Below are positions 59,584 to 64,000 of a stretch of DNA of 64,000 bases, piece by piece. Below the pieces are notes generated by a model that was given only the letters and a program-made list of their open reading frames with translations, searched no databases and was not told the DNA's origin. Both the position numbers and the translations under genes were made by a program. The stretch is taken from assembly GCA_002399445.1 (NCBI GenBank), contig DHDR01000008.1, positions 1 to 64,000 of the forward strand. The letters run 5' to 3'. This DNA is from Ruminococcaceae bacterium UBA4871. Its GTDB lineage: Bacteria; Bacillota; Clostridia; Oscillospirales; Acutalibacteraceae. Each line of letters opens with the position of its first letter. The first letter of the stretch is position 1.

Positions 59584-60720
59584 ATGCTGCAATTTGAAGA
59601 ACTCAAGCAGAAACTTCAGGGGCTTCTTCCCAGTTTAAATGATTTGGAAGATGCACTGGGACTCAAGGCCATGCGGAATGAGATCGAGGAACTCGATATG
59701 AAAGCAAGCGAACCGGAATTTTGGGATGATATGGAAAAATCTCAAAAAGTTCTACAGCGTTCGGCCCATCTTAAAAATAAAATTGAAGCTTATGAAAAAC
59801 TGCGCAGCCAGTGGGACGATGCCGTGGCACTCTGCGACCTTGCCAATGAAGAAGGCGACCTTTCACTTCTGCCGGAAGCGGAAAAGGAAGTCAAGCAATT
59901 TGAAAATGAATTGGAGCAGCAGCGCCTGCAGACTTTGCTGACTGGGGAATATGACGCCAGGAATGCAATCCTTACCTTTCACGCCGGCGCAGGCGGAACA
60001 GAGGCGCAGGATTGGGCGGAAATGCTTTATCGCATGTATACGCGCTGGGGCGAGCGCCACAATTTCAATGTCAAGCTGTTGGATTACCTCGACGGTGAAG
60101 AAGCCGGATTAAAGAGCGCCAGTGTCCTGATTGAGGGAGAAAATGCCTATGGATTCCTCAAAGGGGAGAATGGCGTGCATCGTCTGGTGCGCATCTCTCC
60201 CTTTGATGCTTCCGGGCGCCGGCATACTTCTTTTGCCTCCCTTGAGGTCATGCCGGAAATTGATGACACCGTGAAAGTGGAGATCGATCCGGCGGATATT
60301 AAAATGGATGTTTACCGTGCCAGCGGCGCCGGCGGACAGAAAGTTAACAAAACCAGTTCTGCAGTTCGCCTGACACATATTCCAACGGGAATTGTGGTTG
60401 CCTGCCAAGTGGAGCGCAGCCAGTATCAGAACCGCGATGTCGCGATGCGTATGCTGAAAAGTAAGCTGCTGGAAATCAAAGAACGAGAACACTTGGAAAA
60501 GATTGAAGACATTAAGGGCGTCCAGAAAGAGATTTCATGGGGATCTCAAATTCGTTCCTATGTATTTATGCCGTACACCATGGTAAAAGACCACCGCACT
60601 GGTTTTGAAACTGGTAATGTTGAAGCGGTTATGGACGGTGATTTGGATGGCTTCATCAACGCCTATCTCAAAGAACTGAGTCAGGGAAACCTGAAAGACC
60701 GCGAGGCAGAGGAAGATTGA
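59584..60720 (+). CDS. prfB: Peptide chain release factor 2 (no programmed frameshift)
   Basis: A 378-residue RF2 that ends translation at UGA and UAA. The stop-recognition tripeptide SPF is at residues 205-207, and the catalytic GGQ at 250-252 (ASGAGGQKVNKTSS). The whole gene is one open frame: at the place of the usual autoregulatory UGA frameshift (about codon 25) the protein reads ALGLKAMRNE without an internal stop. AGGATGG before the ATG. Confidence 0.96.
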   Translation: MLQFEELKQKLQGLLPSLNDLEDALGLKAMRNEIEELDMKASEPEFWDDMEKSQKVLQRSAHLKNKIEAYEKLRSQWDDAVALCDLANEEGDLSLLPEAEKEVKQFENELEQQRLQTLLTGEYDARNAILTFHAGAGGTEAQDWAEMLYRMYTRWGERHNFNVKLLDYLDGEEAGLKSASVLIEGENAYGFLKGENGVHRLVRISPFDASGRRHTSFASLEVMPEIDDTVKVEIDPADIKMDVYRASGAGGQKVNKTSSAVRLTHIPTGIVVACQVERSQYQNRDVAMRMLKSKLLEIKEREHLEKIEDIKGVQKEISWGSQIRSYVFMPYTMVKDHRTGFETGNVEAVMDGDLDGFINAYLKELSQGNLKDREAEED

Positions 60721-60737
60721 TTCTTTTTCAGAAAACG

Positions 60738-60783
60738 AAAGAGCCGCCGGATGGCAATTTGTCCATACGGCAGCTCTTTTTTA
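60738..60783. terminator. Terminator between prfB and the dnaC-like gene
   Basis: AAAGAGC...CCG pairs with CGG...GCTCTTT, with an inner ATGG/CCAT helix and T-run TTTTTTATTTT. It lies between convergent genes. Confidence 0.82.
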
Positions 60784-60793
60784 TTTTGCTGAT

Positions 60794-61777
60794 CTATGAA
60801 TTTCGAATTCGCTTTAATTGACGGATGTCATTTCCACAGAAGGGAAGCCGTGTATAGCCGCCGATAATGCGGGAGGAAAAGCGCTCCGTATAGGATTGTT
60901 CGAGCTCTTTTATAGAAAGATTGGTGCTGATAATCACTGGCTTTCGGGTCAATTGTCGGGAATTAATGATGTTATAAATGGCAGAGATCGTGAAATTGCT
61001 GCGGAATTCAGTGCCGAGGTCATCCAGTATCAGCAAATCACAGTCCAAAAGACTTTTCATGGTATCATTGCTGCTGCGGCCAAAGTGTTCATCCTGCAGT
61101 TTTGTCAGCAGATTTTCAGCAGAACCATAGAGGACACCATAGCCGCGTTCAATTATGCGGCTGGCAATCGCAAGAGAAAGGTGTGTTTTTCCGACACCGG
61201 TTTTACCGGTCATTAGCAAACTCTCGGAAGTTTTTACATCGAAATTTTCGGCATAATTTCTACAGTATAAAAAAATATTTTCCATTATAGAACGTGCGGA
61301 ATGTCCATTTTTATTTGGAGTATCCGAATAAAAAGAAAGATCGAAATCGGCAAAAGCCGAGAGCTGAAGAGGCGTTTCAGCGTTCAGCTGACGGAGTGCT
61401 TCCTCTTTTAGCAGTGTTTTCATGCAGCTGCACATGCGTCCGTCTACGTTTCCGCGGTCTTGGCAAAGCGGACAGGTGTAATGCGGCTCCAAATCCTCAG
61501 GAGCCATACTTTGCCTTGCCAGCAGTGACTTTAACTCATCCTGCAGTGCCAGACTCCGCTTTTTTAACTGGTCCAAATTCTTTTTCACATTGCCGCCGCG
61601 AATCACTGCTTTTGCAGCGGAGGCACCCGCTTGACGCAGTTCATGCTCAATTTCCTGTCCGCGCGGCTCTACCCGATAAAAATCAGTGCGTCGGCGTTCC
61701 ACAGCCTGTTCAGCCTGCAGGCGGCGGCCGTTCAAAATTTGATAAACGGAATCATATACCGAACGGTCATAGCCCAT
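60794..61777 (-). CDS. DnaC/DnaI-like helicase-loader ATPase
   Basis: A 327-residue AAA+ ATPase of the DnaC/IstB family. The Walker A is TGKTGVGKTHLS (about 191), Walker B LLILDDLGTE (about 250), and an N-terminal zinc motif C-x2-C...C-x-C lies at about 102-118 (CPLCQDRG...CSC), as in DnaI. It should load the replicative helicase together with the upstream DnaD-like protein. Its ATG overlaps the stop of the DnaD-like gene (ATGA). Confidence 0.9.
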   Translation of the reverse strand: MGYDRSVYDSVYQILNGRRLQAEQAVERRRTDFYRVEPRGQEIEHELRQAGASAAKAVIRGGNVKKNLDQLKKRSLALQDELKSLLARQSMAPEDLEPHYTCPLCQDRGNVDGRMCSCMKTLLKEEALRQLNAETPLQLSAFADFDLSFYSDTPNKNGHSARSIMENIFLYCRNYAENFDVKTSESLLMTGKTGVGKTHLSLAIASRIIERGYGVLYGSAENLLTKLQDEHFGRSSNDTMKSLLDCDLLILDDLGTEFRSNFTISAIYNIINSRQLTRKPVIISTNLSIKELEQSYTERFSSRIIGGYTRLPFCGNDIRQLKRIRNS

Positions 61778-62775
61778 CAGTGCTTTCCTCCTGCAAATTT
61801 CAGCATACTGTCTCTTTCATAGGCGTCCAGATCATAGGACGGTTTGTTTTCCTCTTTTCGAGTTTCCTGCCGGTGCTGCTTTTCTGCCTCAACCTGTTCC
61901 GGCGTGAAGATTTTTTCCCGATGCCAGCGTTCCAGTATTTTATTCATATATCCGGCTTTGAACATACCGATTGCGTCTACACAGCGGTCATAGGCGAGTT
62001 TCAGCATCATTGGCGTAAATTTCCATTGCAGCACCCAAGTGGAGGCATAGCTCTTTTCCCGCTCGGTTGGAGCGCGCTCCGGAAGACCGGCTGCTTTCTG
62101 AACAGTGTGCCATGCGCGCCCCATGTCTGTCAGCTGCTGTAGCTTTTCTTCCGCCAGTATGTGTGTGGTGATTCCTTCATCTGCCCAGTTGAGTGCAACC
62201 TTTTCTATGTAACGCATATTTCCTTTTTGATTGCTGACGGCATATTGGATGAGCATCAGAATCACATCTACCGGAAGCCCGTAGTTATCATGAATCAGCA
62301 GCAGCGTACTCAGGTCGGAGGATGAGAGCGGGCGGCGCAGAATCTGCTCTGCACTTTCCATCATACAGCGAATGGCATCATCACTTTCCATCCGCTTTGC
62401 AGTAAATGCCATATCCGGACGCTCAGCGCGCGGCAGGACAGCATGACGCCGCCCCTGCGGCGCCGCAGGGGCTGGAGCCGCGTTTTGGCGTTGTTCCGGC
62501 TGTGCAGAAGAGGGAACCGATGATTTACCGGATGATGAGGAGAGCTGCAAAACGCCGGTTTCCTGCCAGTAAGTCAGTGCATCCCGTGCATCCGCTTGGG
62601 TAACTCCAAGCGCACTGGCAAGGTCCGCATCAGAAAAAGATGCACTTTCCTGCCGCAGAATCCAAAGGAGCGCTTTCAGCTGGACGCATCCTGCAAGTTT
62701 CAGGTGCTTATCCACCACGGCTGTTGGCACTGCAAACACATGGTTCCATATTCCGTTATTTGTTTGATATTGCAT
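61777..62775 (-). CDS. DnaD-domain replication protein
   Basis: A 332-residue protein with an N-terminal winged helix (DnaD_N-like, about 20-80), an Ala/Pro/Gln-rich linker and a DnaB_2/DnaD C-terminal domain including the YxxxIxxxxxxW-like region (ILAEEK...; IEKVALNWADEGI, about 195-210). It acts in primosome assembly, remodelling DNA and recruiting the helicase loader. The ATG at 62775 has GGGGGA upstream; a longer frame to 62847 is not supported. The linker is encoded over a 22-bp perfect GC palindrome. Confidence 0.87.
   Translation of the reverse strand: MQYQTNNGIWNHVFAVPTAVVDKHLKLAGCVQLKALLWILRQESASFSDADLASALGVTQADARDALTYWQETGVLQLSSSSGKSSVPSSAQPEQRQNAAPAPAAPQGRRHAVLPRAERPDMAFTAKRMESDDAIRCMMESAEQILRRPLSSSDLSTLLLIHDNYGLPVDVILMLIQYAVSNQKGNMRYIEKVALNWADEGITTHILAEEKLQQLTDMGRAWHTVQKAAGLPERAPTEREKSYASTWVLQWKFTPMMLKLAYDRCVDAIGMFKAGYMNKILERWHREKIFTPEQVEAEKQHRQETRKEENKPSYDLDAYERDSMLKFAGGKH
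62451..62472. repeat. 22-bp perfect palindrome within the DnaD-like gene
   Basis: GCCCCTGCGGC followed directly by its reverse complement, with no spacer. It lies in the part encoding the flexible APAPAAPQG linker. Confidence 0.9.
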
Positions 62776-62815
62776 CTGTCCGATTCCCCCGCAGAGATCA
62801 AAATTCTTTTTTATT

Positions 62816-62844
62816 ATTATAACATCCTCACAGAATGAATACAA
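62816..62844 (-). promoter_or_regulatory. Promoter of the dnaD-dnaC-like operon
   Basis: On the minus strand TTGTAT (62844-62839), a 17-base spacer and TATAAT (62821-62816). Confidence 0.8.
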
Positions 62845-62916
62845 CAAAACGAAAAACGTGAGGACCGAAATCGTGTGAGTTTGTCTAATTTATCCGCCCT
62901 ATCATAAGGCCCGGTA

Positions 62917-63693
62917 CTATTTGAACATTTCCATGCTGCCCATGACCACAATCATGAAGAAAAGAATCGGCCGAAGGACCTTTTCCAGCTTTTGTTTGTT
63001 GATTCGTTTGAGAAGAAGAGGGCCGACGAAAGCGCCGCAGACCGTTCCGATCGTCAGCAACCCGACAAGTTTCCAGTCGATTGTTCCAATGCCGAGGTGA
63101 GTAAGAAATCCGGTCACGGCGATTCCGAAAAGCACAAGCACCGAAGTACCTACTGTTTCCAGTGCCTGACAACCGAGGATCATCAGTCCTGCAATGATCG
63201 GGCCGCCGCCGCTCAGACCAACAAGTCCGGACATGATTCCACCCAATAAACCAAAGCATACGGCCTTCACCGTATTGGATTTTTTGTTCACTGAATTGAC
63301 ATTTTGTGTATCGCTGTTTTTTCGTTTCTTTTTCATGTAGGAAATAAGCATTTGAACGGCCAAAAGCAAAAGGATTAACCCGGTAATTTTGTTATACAGG
63401 TTTTCTGGTAAAAAGCCGGAGCATAGAGAGCCGACGATTGAACCCACAGCACCGCCAATCAGCATGGTGAACCCGAAGCGCCAGTTCACATTTCCAGCTT
63501 TCCAATGGCTGAACGTTCCCACGGCGGTTGTTGGTATCGTGGTTGCCAACGAAGTGGTCGCCGCAATAGCGGGCGGAATGTTGAAAAATGCAGTCAGGAT
63601 TCCCACATAGACAGCTCCGCCTCCGCCCCCGAGAGAGATAATCAGCAGACCTACAATAAATCCAACAACCGGTAAAGCAATGTATTGAGCCAT
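62917..63693 (-). CDS. TauE/SafE family membrane protein
   Basis: A 258-residue polytopic protein with seven to eight hydrophobic segments and two repeated halves, each starting with G-G-G-G or SGGGP motifs (LIISLGGGGGAVYVG and GLVGLSGGGPIIAGLM). This is the TauE/SafE family of sulfite, sulfoacetate or related anion exporters. GGGAGGAA precedes the ATG. It starts four bases after the TetR stop, so the two form one operon, and the exporter is probably under TetR control. The substrate is unknown. Confidence 0.87.
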   Translation of the reverse strand: MAQYIALPVVGFIVGLLIISLGGGGGAVYVGILTAFFNIPPAIAATTSLATTIPTTAVGTFSHWKAGNVNWRFGFTMLIGGAVGSIVGSLCSGFLPENLYNKITGLILLLLAVQMLISYMKKKRKNSDTQNVNSVNKKSNTVKAVCFGLLGGIMSGLVGLSGGGPIIAGLMILGCQALETVGTSVLVLFGIAVTGFLTHLGIGTIDWKLVGLLTIGTVCGAFVGPLLLKRINKQKLEKVLRPILFFMIVVMGSMEMFK

Positions 63694-63697
63694 CTTA

Positions 63698-64000
63698 TCA
63701 TTCCTCCCTAATGGTCAGAGTGGAAAGAAAGCGCGTGACAAGCTGCTCATAGCTTTTATCCACATCTGCTTCGGTGTCTTGGAAAAATCCCGCCTCTTCC
63801 AGCGAAATGAATCCGTGGAGCGCACTTCGAAAACCGCGTATAAAATGAATGGCATTCTCCTTGCTGTAATGATACGGTTCCATCACCTGATACAGAATGC
63901 GGACGACAGCATGACCAGCTTCCTGCACGCCGCTGTCACGATAATCCGGGAACCGCAGAATTGCTTTATAAAGCTCCGGATTCTCTTTTGCAAATTTCCG
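63698..64000 (-). CDS. TetR-family regulator, C-terminal part (cut by window end)
   Basis: The open frame continues to the last base of the window; 100 residues are visible. They contain ENAIHFIRGFRSALHGFISLEEAGFF, typical of the ligand-binding C-terminal domain of TetR/AcrR regulators (TetR_C group with a WHG-like motif). The DNA-binding half lies beyond the window. It most likely regulates the adjacent exporter. Confidence 0.82.
   Translation of the reverse strand, partial: RKFAKENPELYKAILRFPDYRDSGVQEAGHAVVRILYQVMEPYHYSKENAIHFIRGFRSALHGFISLEEAGFFQDTEADVDKSYEQLVTRFLSTLTIREE

Noticed and set aside
59630..59660. RF2 frameshift at the TTTAAATGA stretch
   Set aside because: The TGA there is out of frame and the reading frame continues without interruption, so no shift is needed.

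Overview
The window comes from a low-to-mid GC, anaerobic, Gram-positive clostridial genome (Firmicutes). Several features point there: clean sigma-A type promoters (TTGACA-17-TATAAT class), strong GGAGG ribosome sites, a tyrosine T-box, a GlcT/RAT antiterminator switch in front of ptsG, HPr kinase, WhiA, ScpA/ScpB, DnaD with a DnaC/DnaI-like loader, and the sporulation-associated protein GerW (YtfJ). The carbon metabolism (lactate permease, nickel lactate racemase, lactate dehydrogenase with EtfB/EtfA) resembles lactate-oxidising Oscillospiraceae such as Caproicibacterium-type chain elongators; that genus-level guess is inference only.

Layout. 1-3.3 kb: metal stress. A Cys-rich copper-storage-like protein is followed by an arsR-permease-ferredoxin-thioredoxin-arsC operon with two copies of one operator palindrome. 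3.3-3.9 kb: phage-holin remnant. 4.0-11.0 kb: lactate locus. lctP is divergent from larA-lctD-etfB-etfA, and the shared intergenic region holds two GntR/FadR-type operators. The enzymes would import lactate, interconvert its isomers and oxidise it by electron bifurcation/confurcation. 11.4-12.5 kb: Hsp20 and cytidine deaminase. 12.8-23.05 kb: co-directional housekeeping run (two M16 proteins, lgt, folD, dxs, tlyA, nadK, argR, recN). 23.05-28.8 kb: T-box-tyrS, a YfhO-like membrane protein and a convergent glycosyltransferase. 29.0-38.5 kb: hprK, PHP phosphoesterase, murB, rapZ, whiA, dnaE and pfkA, linking carbon control to envelope and replication functions. 38.6-42.1 kb: two small unknown proteins, nnrE, metY (with a possible leader peptide) and an FMN oxidoreductase. 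42.2-45.5 kb: glcT-like antiterminator, RAT/terminator and ptsG. 45.6-52.4 kb: comM (minus strand), then a site-2 protease, scpA, scpB, DUF2953, gerW, dacF and an rRNA pseudouridine synthase.

52.4-55.9 kb: a three-gene biotin enzyme (carboxyltransferase, biotin carrier, OadA-like subunit). It has the subunit set of a soluble transcarboxylase, with no biotin carboxylase and no membrane decarboxylase subunit nearby; the carboxyltransferase has altered active-site motifs. 56.0-59.3 kb, minus strand: rpsF-ssb-rpsR, galU and a RING/zinc-ribbon membrane protein. 59.4-60.7 kb: prfB without the usual programmed frameshift, preceded by a leader that folds into nested helices. 60.8-64.0 kb, minus strand: DnaD/DnaC-like replication proteins, then a TetR regulator (cut by the window end) with a TauE/SafE exporter.

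The best candidates for something new are the carboxyltransferase module, the prfB leader RNA, the metY leader ORF and the paired operators in the lactate region. No rRNA, tRNA, complete insertion sequence or CRISPR array was seen.
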